From the NCBI GenBank assembly GCA_023382715.1, contig JAHDWP010000007.1, positions 62,001 to 126,000 of the forward strand: 64,000 bases of DNA, given 5' to 3'. Made by a program: the position numbers and the translations under genes. The notes below the pieces were generated by a model. That model saw only the letters and a program-made list of their open reading frames with translations, ran no database searches and was not told where the DNA came from. Positions 57,704 to 64,000 of this stretch are shown one piece after another. The first letter of the stretch is position 1, and the number at the start of each line of letters is the position of its first letter. This DNA is from Anaerolineae bacterium (GTDB lineage Bacteria; Chloroflexota; Anaerolineae; Aggregatilineales; Aggregatilineaceae).

Positions 57704-57913
57704 TCAGGAAGAGCGGGCGGCGATCAGCCCGGAGATCACCCCCAGGCTCAACGTGACCAGGAGCAGGATCGCGAAGAGTTCGGACAGAAAATCGGTCGGG
57801 TGCCAGAGCAGGTACGCGCCGAACACGGTGAAGAAAGCGAACGCGGTGAGCACAATGCGATACGCCCAGCGCTCCCGCGCCGAAATCCGCTCAGCCTTCT
57901 GCTTGTTTGTCAT
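57704..57913 (-). CDS. Small membrane protein, two transmembrane helices
   Basis: 69 residues from ATG at 57913 (GGGCGGAGTG upstream). A basic N-terminus, TNKQKAERISARERWAYR, precedes helix 1 (IVLTAFAFFTVFGAYLLW); HPTDFLSE forms the loop and FAILLLVTLSLGVISGLIAA the second helix. The family is not recognised. Conventional start and ribosome site plus regular hydrophobicity support a real gene, although it is short. Confidence 0.55.
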   Translation of the reverse strand: MTNKQKAERISARERWAYRIVLTAFAFFTVFGAYLLWHPTDFLSELFAILLLVTLSLGVISGLIAARSS

Positions 57914-58461
57914 AACACTCCGCCCTGTTCCGCTGTGATCCGGTTCGGCGGGCGAGAGGCACTCGCCCGCGCGCCAGTATAGCGCACCCGCGCTGCACGA
58001 TCCATGCTCACCATGCTCAGCCGGCCCGGCTGCGCGCAAAACCTGCCAGGCGGTCGGGACGCTGCTCTGCCGCGCCTGTGCAGGGCGTATGGCAATACGC
58101 CCCTGCGGGGTCGTGGCAGAGTGTCACCCGCTGTAGGGTTATCCCGAACCAGCGCGGGACGCGGGCGGATTTACCTCACCCCTCCGTCCTCTCTCCACAC
58201 GCGGAGAGGGAGCAAGTCGGGCACAGTGAGGCCGGGTGAGAGCAAGCCCTGCGCCCGGCGCCCTCGTTTTTCACCCGCGTTGGCAAATCGGGCCAAGCCT
58301 GCTATTCTACAGCCTGCGCTCACTGCGCCTGCTGGCGCGGGGGAGCGCGCCTGGAATCCAGAGACATCCCCATGCCGCGCGCGATGCCATATACCGGGCC
58401 GATCTCCGCACGAGCGGCTGGTCGCGCCTGATTGATTGCTATATTCAAGGGAGAATGACAG
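57914..58461. repeat. Long gap with repeats before the phosphorylase gene
   Basis: 548 bp. An inverted fragment of the GACAGCGACTC repeat lies at 58031-58076 and a CTCTCC-family element (CCTCCGTCCTCTCTCCACAC / GCGGAGAGGGAGC) at 58175-58215. TATATT at 58440-58445 may be the phosphorylase -10, with AAGGGAGA as ribosome site. No gene is supported. Confidence 0.7.
58031..58076 (-). repeat. Inverted fragment of the dispersed GACAGCGACTC repeat
   Basis: Read on the minus strand it gives GGCAGAGCAGCG, GACCGCCTGGCAGGTTTTGC, matching the right half of copies 1 and 3 with some mismatches. Confidence 0.65.
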
Positions 58462-61038
58462 ATGGTCAAACCCGTCGCCAAAGTAGATGTGAGGCCCAGC
58501 CTCCCGGCCAGTCTGGAACGGCTGCGCGATCTGGCCTATAACCTGCGCTGGAGCTGGGATCACGAGACGATTGCCCTGTTTCGGCGGCTGGATCGCGACC
58601 TATGGGCTGAGACCGGCAGCAATCCCGTATGGATGTTGGGGCGCATCAGCCAGGATGTGCTGCGCGCCGCCTCGGAAGACGAGGCATTTCTGGCTCATCT
58701 CGATCGCGTCTGCGCCAGCTTCGACGCCTACATGGCCCCCGACGCGCGGACCTGGTACCGCCGCCAACACGGCGAGTTCGATAAGCCGTTCATCGCCTAC
58801 TTCTCGATGGAGTACGGGCTGACCGAATGCCTGCGCAACTACTCCGGCGGCCTGGGCGTCCTCTCCGGCGATCACCTCAAGAGCGCCTCAGACCTAGGGT
58901 TACCCCTCGTCGGCATCGGCCTGCTCTATGAAGAGGGGTACTTCCACCAGTACCTCAACGCGGATGGCTACCAGCAGCAATCCTACCCGCTCAACGACTA
59001 CCCCAACCTGCCGGTGCAGCAGGTTTTCGGCGAAGATGGCGAGCCACTGATCATCGAAGTGCCCATCGCCCAGCACACCGCCCGCATTCAGGTGTGGAAG
59101 GTCCAGGTGGGCCGCATCGCGCTCTACCTGCTGGACACCAATCGCCCCGATAACCCGCCTGAGATCCGCGATCTCACCGACCGGCTCTATGGGGGCGACA
59201 AGCGCACACGCATTCGCCAGGAGATCGTGCTGGGTATCGGCGGCATCCAGTTGCTCGAGGCGCTGAACATGCGCCCGACGGTGTGCCACATGAACGAGGG
59301 CCACAGCGCCTTCCTGGCTCTGGAGCGCATCAGCCTGCTGATGAAGGAGACTCCAGGGCTGAGCTTCTGGCAGGCTGCCGACATCTGCGCCGCCGGCAAT
59401 GTCTACACGATCCATACGCCGGTGCCCGCCGGCCTGGAACGGTTCGGCTACGACCTCATTGACGAGCATTTCCCTTACCTGTGGGAGCAGCTCGGCCTGG
59501 CGCGCGAGCAGTTCCACGATCTGGGCCGCGAGCACATGGGCGGCTTCGACGTGTTCAGCCTGCCCGTGCTGGCCCTGAAGGTGTCCACCGGGGCCAACGG
59601 CGTCAGCCAGCTGCATGGCCTGGTCAGCCGGGCAATGTGGCAGTGGATGTTCCCGCAGGTGCCGGAGAACGAGGTGCCGATCGGGGCGATCACCAACGGC
59701 ATCCATATTCGAACCTGGATCAGCGGCGAGATGGCTGGCCTGCTCGATCGCTACCTGGACCCTGCCTGGCGCGACGAGCCGGACAAGACGGAGTACTGGC
59801 AGGACGTTGACCGCATCCCCGATGCGGAGTTGTGGCGCACGCACGAGCGCCGCCGCGAGCGCCTGGTATCCTATGCCAGGCGGCGGCTGCGCGCCCAACT
59901 GATCGCGCGGGGTGCGCCGCAGTCCGAGATCGAGCATGCCAACGAAGTGCTCAACCCCGACGCGCTGACCATTGGCTTCGCGCGGCGCTTCGCCACCTAC
60001 AAGCGGGCGACGCTGCTCTTCCGCGACAAGGAACGGCTGGAGCGCATCGTCAACGATCCGCAGCGCCCGGTACAGTTCATCTTCGCCGGCAAAGCCCACC
60101 CGCACGATCATCTGGGCAAGGAGCTGATCAAGGACATCGTCAAGACTGCCGAGCTGCCCGCCTTCAGCCACGCCATCACCTTTCTGGAGAACTACGACAT
60201 GAGCGTAGCCCGCGCGATGGTGCAGGGCGTTGACGTGTGGCTGAACACGCCGCGCCGCCCCAACGAGGCCAGCGGCACCAGCGGCATGAAAGTCATCTAC
60301 AACGGCGGGCTGAACGTCAGCATTCTCGATGGCTGGTGGGCCGAGGGCTACGATCCGTCCGTCGGCTGGGCCATCGGCGCGGGCGAAGAGTATCCGCAGC
60401 AGGAATGGGACTTGCAGGACTTCATCGAGGCGCAGGCGCTCTACAACCTGCTGGAGAAGGACATCATCCCGGCCTTCTACACGCGCACCCGCGACGGGCT
60501 GCCGCGCGAGTGGATCGGGCGCGTCAAAGCCAGCATGCGCAAGATGGCTCCTGTCTTCAACACCTACCGCATGGTGCGCGAGTACACCGAAGAGTACTAC
60601 ATGCCCAGCCACAAACGGTTCACCGCGCTCAGCCAGCCGGACCTGACGCACGGGCGCGAGTTCGCCGACTGGCTGGCCAACACGCGCGCCAACTGGGGCC
60701 GCCTGAAGATCGAGCGGGTCGAGGTCGAGCCGCAGCGGCTCACGGTGAAGGACGACATCTCCGTGCGCGCCTTCATTGACCTGGGCGCGCTTCAGCCGGA
60801 AGACGTCAGCGTGCAGCTTTACTATGGCGCGCTGGACAGCCGGGGCGAGATCTTAGTCGGCGAGACGATGGACATGGAGCACCGCTCAGACAGCCAGGAG
60901 CAAACGGGCAACACGCACGAGTTCTATGCCACGCTGCGCTACACCACGACCGGCCAGCGGGGAATCTCCGTGCGCGTGCTGCCGCGCCACGATGACCTGG
61001 CCAGCCCGATCATGACCAACCTGATCACCTGGGCCTAG
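58462..61038 (+). CDS. glgP: Alpha-glucan phosphorylase (GT35), short type with DUF3417 N-terminus
   Basis: 858 residues. The N-terminal 115 residues (SLPASLERLRDLAYNLRWSW, DLWAETGSNPVWML) are the DUF3417 module of Thermus/archaeal-type phosphorylases. The catalytic part has FIAYFSMEYGLTE, YSGGLGVLSGDHLKSASDLG, VCHMNEGHSAFLALERI, and the pyridoxal-phosphate site RPNEASGTSGMK with Lys610, then NGGLNVSILDGWWAEGYD. It releases glucose-1-phosphate from glycogen or maltodextrin. The C-terminal 130 residues (RLTVKDDISVRAFIDLGALQ) form a beta domain typical of this subtype. It completes the glycogen set with the synthase and branching enzyme about 22 kb away. Confidence 0.93.
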   Translation: MVKPVAKVDVRPSLPASLERLRDLAYNLRWSWDHETIALFRRLDRDLWAETGSNPVWMLGRISQDVLRAASEDEAFLAHLDRVCASFDAYMAPDARTWYRRQHGEFDKPFIAYFSMEYGLTECLRNYSGGLGVLSGDHLKSASDLGLPLVGIGLLYEEGYFHQYLNADGYQQQSYPLNDYPNLPVQQVFGEDGEPLIIEVPIAQHTARIQVWKVQVGRIALYLLDTNRPDNPPEIRDLTDRLYGGDKRTRIRQEIVLGIGGIQLLEALNMRPTVCHMNEGHSAFLALERISLLMKETPGLSFWQAADICAAGNVYTIHTPVPAGLERFGYDLIDEHFPYLWEQLGLAREQFHDLGREHMGGFDVFSLPVLALKVSTGANGVSQLHGLVSRAMWQWMFPQVPENEVPIGAITNGIHIRTWISGEMAGLLDRYLDPAWRDEPDKTEYWQDVDRIPDAELWRTHERRRERLVSYARRRLRAQLIARGAPQSEIEHANEVLNPDALTIGFARRFATYKRATLLFRDKERLERIVNDPQRPVQFIFAGKAHPHDHLGKELIKDIVKTAELPAFSHAITFLENYDMSVARAMVQGVDVWLNTPRRPNEASGTSGMKVIYNGGLNVSILDGWWAEGYDPSVGWAIGAGEEYPQQEWDLQDFIEAQALYNLLEKDIIPAFYTRTRDGLPREWIGRVKASMRKMAPVFNTYRMVREYTEEYYMPSHKRFTALSQPDLTHGREFADWLANTRANWGRLKIERVEVEPQRLTVKDDISVRAFIDLGALQPEDVSVQLYYGALDSRGEILVGETMDMEHRSDSQEQTGNTHEFYATLRYTTTGQRGISVRVLPRHDDLASPIMTNLITWA

Positions 61039-61092
61039 CGGCTCGCGATGACGCGCCGGGCGCTGCGAAATCAGCGCTCGGTTCTGTATTCT

Positions 61093-61674
61093 CTACCCGG
61101 TGATGAGCGTTGCGGGCAGGTGCGGCGCGTAGTTGATCCCGCGCAGAATCCACAGCCCGTCCTGCCAGGTGAGGTGGTGCATGGCCGTGTTGTGCATCCA
61201 GATGTCCAGCGTGTGACATTTGAGCAACATGCGCACCATGGTGCCCGCCGTGCCGCCGTGACAGACGACGACTTTGGTCTGCACGGCTTCGGGGTTCTCG
61301 ATCAGGCGGTTGAGCACGCGGCGAGTCTGCTCGGCGAAGCGCTGGTAATAGTTGTCGGCGGGCATGATGAAGTAGTGCGGGCCGTTGTCGGAAGGGTGCA
61401 CCAGGCGCGGCAGCTTCATGTACAGGTCGTGCGTGGTCTCGCGCAGATCGTCGTCCACCTTGACCGGCGCGTGAATATAGCGGTTGAGGATGGAAGTCGT
61501 CTCGCGGGCGCGGCGCAGAGGGCTGCACACGATGGCCGTGACGCCCGGCTCGTTCTCGGCCAGCCACTGGCCGAGCAGCTCGACCTGGCGCTTGCCCAGA
61601 TCGGTCAGGTAGAGGTTGTCGTCTTCGTCGCCGCGATGCTCGGCCTGTCCGTGCCGCACCAGAATCAACCGCAT
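61093..61674 (-). CDS. Histidine phosphatase family (phosphoglycerate mutase-like) protein
   Basis: 193 residues from ATG at 61674, preceded by GAGGTGG. LILVRHGQAEHRGDEDD carries the RHG catalytic motif, CSPLRRARETTSIL the second Arg-binding segment and VVVCHGGTAGTMVRMLLKC the C-terminal catalytic His. The family transfers or hydrolyses phosphate via a phosphohistidine; substrates include phosphoglycerate, sugar phosphates and alpha-ribazole phosphate. It is not specified here. A consensus promoter precedes it. Confidence 0.9.
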   Translation of the reverse strand: MRLILVRHGQAEHRGDEDDNLYLTDLGKRQVELLGQWLAENEPGVTAIVCSPLRRARETTSILNRYIHAPVKVDDDLRETTHDLYMKLPRLVHPSDNGPHYFIMPADNYYQRFAEQTRRVLNRLIENPEAVQTKVVVCHGGTAGTMVRMLLKCHTLDIWMHNTAMHHLTWQDGLWILRGINYAPHLPATLITG

Positions 61675-61744
61675 TCGCCACCTCGTCTCGCCAGAATCCG
61701 TCGCGCTGGGCCAATCGCCGCAGCCTGACCTGCCGCCGCACCGG

Positions 61745-61773
61745 ATTATACGGAGCGGGTGCCGATTGGTCAA
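61745..61773 (-). promoter_or_regulatory. Promoter of the histidine phosphatase gene
   Basis: Minus-strand TTGACC (61768-61773) and TATAAT (61745-61750) with an exact 17-nt spacer; the ATG is 71 nt downstream. Confidence 0.7.
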
Positions 61774-61837
61774 TGAGAGAAGCGGGCGAGCGCGCTAGAC
61801 GGGGGCGTAGCGCTCTCAAGGAGAAGACCGAGACATT

Positions 61838-62515
61838 ATGCGCACTATGCTTCGCACTCTTTCGGGCCGCCGCGCCTGGGTGGCGCTGGCGGTAGTCCTG
61901 GCTGGCTGTGCAGCCCTGCTGCTCTTCGGCGCGCTGAGCATCCCTCTGCTCGACCGGGCAGCGGTGCAGGACTTCGACGCCGAGCGCGCCGCCTGGTTCT
62001 TCACTCACACCGCTCCGGCGGTGCGAGACGTGTTCCGCGTGATCACCGTCTTCGGCTCCGAAGTGCTGTGGGTAGTGGGGTTGGGGCTGGGCGCGATCCT
62101 CATCGCTCGGCGCGACTGGACTCTGCTGGCGGGGTGGGCGCTGGCGATGGCCGTTGGCAAGCTGTGGAATGTCGGCCTGAAGGAGTGGGTCGCCGCGCCG
62201 CGCCCGGCCTTCGACGGCTGGACGAACCCGGAAGGTGGCTATGGCTACCCCAGCGGCCACACCATGCAGGCGACCATCGCCTATGGGATGCTCGCCTACC
62301 TGGCCTGGCGGCGCATTGCCAGCCGGCGCGTGCGCGCGGCGCTCGTCGCGGGCGCGGTGGCGATCATCGTCCTCATCGGTCTCAGCCGCCTGGTGCTCGT
62401 GGTGCACTTCCCCTCGCAGGTGATCGGGGCGCTGCTGGCGGGCGGAGTGTGGCTGCTGACCAGCGCCGGCTTCACCGCGATTCTGCGCGGGCGCGGCGGC
62501 GTCGGGCGGGGGTGA
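61838..62515 (+). CDS. PAP2-family lipid phosphatase
   Basis: 225 residues with about six helices. All three PAP2 motifs are present: KEWVAAPRPAF (KxxxxxxRP), YPSGHTMQA (PSGH) and SRLVLVVHFPSQVIGALLAG (SRxxxxxHxxxD-like, with Gln in place of the usual Asp). It may act as an undecaprenyl-pyrophosphate or phosphatidic acid phosphatase at the cytoplasmic membrane, recycling the lipid carrier that MurJ and the glycosyltransferases use. ATG 61838 with AAGGAGAAG. It is distinct in sequence from the PAP2 protein at 27707. Confidence 0.85.
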   Translation: MRTMLRTLSGRRAWVALAVVLAGCAALLLFGALSIPLLDRAAVQDFDAERAAWFFTHTAPAVRDVFRVITVFGSEVLWVVGLGLGAILIARRDWTLLAGWALAMAVGKLWNVGLKEWVAAPRPAFDGWTNPEGGYGYPSGHTMQATIAYGMLAYLAWRRIASRRVRAALVAGAVAIIVLIGLSRLVLVVHFPSQVIGALLAGGVWLLTSAGFTAILRGRGGVGRG

Positions 62516-62567
62516 GGCCGGGCAGGGCGGGGCAAACGCGCCTCGGCTGAGGGACGTTTCCCCTCGG

Positions 62568-62597
62568 TTGCCCGTGAGGCGACCTTTATTGTACACT
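62568..62597 (+). promoter_or_regulatory. Promoter of the response regulator gene at 62650
   Basis: TTGCCC (62568-62573) and TACACT (62592-62597) with an 18-nt spacer. The -10 ends one base before the ATG at 62599, so transcription would begin inside that reading frame's first codons, which argues for a later start codon. Confidence 0.55.
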
Positions 62598-62649
62598 GAT
62601 GCGCAGTCATGACGATGGCGCAGCACGTGTGGCGCAGAGGAGCAGGGCG

Positions 62650-63231
62650 TTGGCGACGTGGATGGTCGTGGATGACGAGCCGGATATTTACGACGTCCTG
62701 GTGACGATGTTCCAGCTCTGGGGCATTGACGGCGTAGCCTTTGTGGATGGCGCCGAGGCTGTGCAGTGGGTAGACAGCGTGGACGCCGGCGCTTACACCG
62801 GCGAGCTGCCGGAGCTGGCGATCCTGGACATCCGGCTGCCCAGTGTGGAAGGGCACCATGTTGCCGCGCGCATCCGGCGCAGCCCCAAGCTCGGCGACAT
62901 GGCCATCGTGCTCATCACCGCCTACCGCATTTCTCCGGCGCAGGAGAAGCAGATCATGCTCATCTCGCAGGCCGATCTGCTGCTCGAAAAACCGCTGCCC
63001 ACCATGTCGGAGCTGCGCACGCAGCTCGACGCGCTGATCGCGCGGCGTCAGGCGCTCGCCGCGGCGCGCCGCCGCGCTGCCGTGCCGGTCGCCGAGCCGC
63101 AGACGCCCGGCGCACCTGTGGCGCTGGCCTCCGGCGGCTCCGGCGCCGACGCCAACCTCTCCACGCGAGAAGCCGCGCCCGAAGACAGGCTGGCGGCTCC
63201 GGCTTCGCGGCCTAGCTCCGCCGAGTCGTAG
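62650..63231 (+). CDS. Single-domain response regulator with disordered tail
   Basis: 193 residues from TTG at 62650, which has a good GAGGAG site 8 nt upstream. The in-frame ATG at 62599 is rejected because it abuts the -10 and lacks a ribosome site. The receiver has WMVVDDEPDIYDV, phosphoacceptor Asp60 in LAILDIRLPSVEG, Thr90 in VLITAY and Lys in LLLEKPLP. It aligns without gaps to the regulator at 38861-39313 from the first codon through Asp60. The last 60 residues are Ala/Pro-rich and probably disordered. The partner kinase is not adjacent. Confidence 0.82.
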   Translation: MATWMVVDDEPDIYDVLVTMFQLWGIDGVAFVDGAEAVQWVDSVDAGAYTGELPELAILDIRLPSVEGHHVAARIRRSPKLGDMAIVLITAYRISPAQEKQIMLISQADLLLEKPLPTMSELRTQLDALIARRQALAAARRRAAVPVAEPQTPGAPVALASGGSGADANLSTREAAPEDRLAAPASRPSSAES

Positions 63232-63340
63232 GCGGCGGGCGGCTTGGGCGCTACAATCTTCCGCTGTCCGGCGTGACGATGCGCCTGATGGCGGCAACCG
63301 CGCGCGGTGCGCGGCGCATGAACGACAGGCTGAGCGTGTG

Positions 63341-64000
63341 ATGCAGAACATCAACCCTTCTCAGAACATCACCCGGCGCGGGCGCTACTACCTTTTCCTG
63401 GGCGGCCTGGCTTTCTTCAGCGGGGCAATCGCCATCACGCTGGGCGTGCTGTTCATCTTCTTCCCGCTGTGGGATTCCTTCATCTTCGATCTGTTTCAGA
63501 TTGTGCTGATTGTGGTCGGCATCGTGGCCCTGGTGGCGGGCCTGGGCCTGGTATACCGCGCGCTGACGCTCCAGAAGGACAATCCGCTGGCCTATGCGGT
63601 GGGCGAAGGGCTGAGCCAGTCGCTCGACGAGCGTTTCACCTACCTGCGCAACGTCAGCAAGCGTCGCGTGGGGTATATTGACGCGGTGCTGGTCGGCCCG
63701 CCGGGGGCGCTGGTCTTTCGCATCGTGGATTACGCTGGCGCGTGGATCAACGAGCGGGCTGAGTGGATCAACCAGACGCGCGACGGCAAGCTGCGCCCCG
63801 CGAAGACCAACCCCACCCGCGAGGTGGTGCGCGACGTGGTCGCGCTGCGCAAGTTCCTCGCCCGGCATGGGCTGGAGAATGTGCCGGTCTATGCCATCGT
63901 GGTGTTCACCTCGCCCAACGTGCGCCTCTCCGCCGATGGGCCGGTGGTGCCCATCTGCGAAATCCCCACGCTGCACCAGATCATACGCCGCGACTACCTG
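63341..64000 (+). CDS. NERD-domain membrane protein (3' end outside window)
   Basis: Open from ATG at 63341 to the window edge, 220 codons visible. After NPSQNITRRGRYY come two transmembrane helices (LFLGGLAFFSGAIAITLGVL and FDLFQIVLIVVGIVALVAGL). From about residue 100 it has a nuclease-related domain: RRVGYIDAVLVGPPGALVFRI, WINQTRDGKLRPAKTNPTRE and VYAIVVFTSPNVRLS. NERD domains share the restriction-endonuclease fold and are suggested to act on DNA, but the role of membrane-anchored versions is unknown. A short frame starting at 63318 ends just at this start (GTGATG), possibly a leader. Confidence 0.78.
   Translation, partial: MQNINPSQNITRRGRYYLFLGGLAFFSGAIAITLGVLFIFFPLWDSFIFDLFQIVLIVVGIVALVAGLGLVYRALTLQKDNPLAYAVGEGLSQSLDERFTYLRNVSKRRVGYIDAVLVGPPGALVFRIVDYAGAWINERAEWINQTRDGKLRPAKTNPTREVVRDVVALRKFLARHGLENVPVYAIVVFTSPNVRLSADGPVVPICEIPTLHQIIRRDYL

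Noticed and set aside
58900-60651. 583-codon minus-strand frame opposite glgP
   Set aside because: glgP is unambiguous and this frame shows only shadow composition.
1-64000. tRNA, rRNA, transposase and phage genes
   Set aside because: I looked for T-loop sequences and transposase or integrase motifs on both strands and saw none I could support; a tRNAscan and profile search would be needed to exclude them.

Overview
The window is high-GC bacterial chromosome with short intergenic gaps. The gene content suggests a member of the Chloroflexota, probably Anaerolineae or a close relative. The pointers are a GH57 branching enzyme with a short-type glucan phosphorylase, an MGH1-like glucosidase, a membrane C39 peptidase with TPRs, Pro/Thr-rich lipoprotein linkers, EF-G and GNAT paralogs, and many dispersed intergenic inverted repeats. 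This placement is inference; there is no rRNA or other marker here. I see no rRNA, tRNA, CRISPR array, transposase or prophage.

Layout. 1-8.1 kb (+): end of a metallo-beta-lactamase hydrolase, a methyltransferase overlapping a phosphomutase-like metalloenzyme, a C39 peptidase/TPR membrane protein, the lipid II flippase MurJ, and a sugar kinase fused to a nucleotide-sugar pyrophosphorylase. 8.1-15.7 kb (-): Uma2 nuclease-fold protein, MGH1-like glycosidase, lipoprotein, AMMECR1 protein, penicillin acylase. 16-20.6 kb (+): double-HTH regulator, family 39 glycosyltransferase, TPR protein, Ser/Thr kinase. 21-32.4 kb: EF-G paralog, large membrane glycan-type protein, PiT phosphate transporter, PAP2 protein and a three-gene NatAB-like ABC exporter. 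33-40 kb: GH57 branching enzyme, glycogen synthase, a flavin-fold oxidoreductase and a histidine kinase with two single-domain response regulators. 40-54 kb: a carbohydrate-binding beta-helix protein, a secreted protein, a minus-strand run of four GNAT acetyltransferases ending in a family 2 glycosyltransferase, two methyltransferases and two paralogous secreted PPC/LamG-like proteins. 54-64 kb: another response regulator, a glutamate-cysteine ligase-like enzyme with an overlapping methyltransferase, glucan phosphorylase, histidine phosphatase, a second PAP2 protein, a further response regulator and the start of a NERD-domain membrane protein.

How the genes fit together. Alpha-glucan metabolism is the clearest theme: glycogen synthase, GH57 branching enzyme, phosphorylase and an MGH1-like hydrolase are all present. 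No ADP-glucose pyrophosphorylase (GlgC) is seen, and the only NDP-sugar-forming enzyme is the GalU-like half of the kinase fusion. A second theme is the cell surface: MurJ, two polytopic glycosyltransferase-type proteins, two PAP2 proteins, several secreted or lipidated proteins and the Na+-type ABC exporter.

Intergenic DNA is unusual. Nearly every gap over 200 bp carries one or more members of at least eight dispersed inverted-repeat families. The most interesting non-coding observation is a repeat whose 9-nt stem-loop centre is flipped in one copy. The most interesting gene is the kinase-pyrophosphorylase fusion at 6151-8073.
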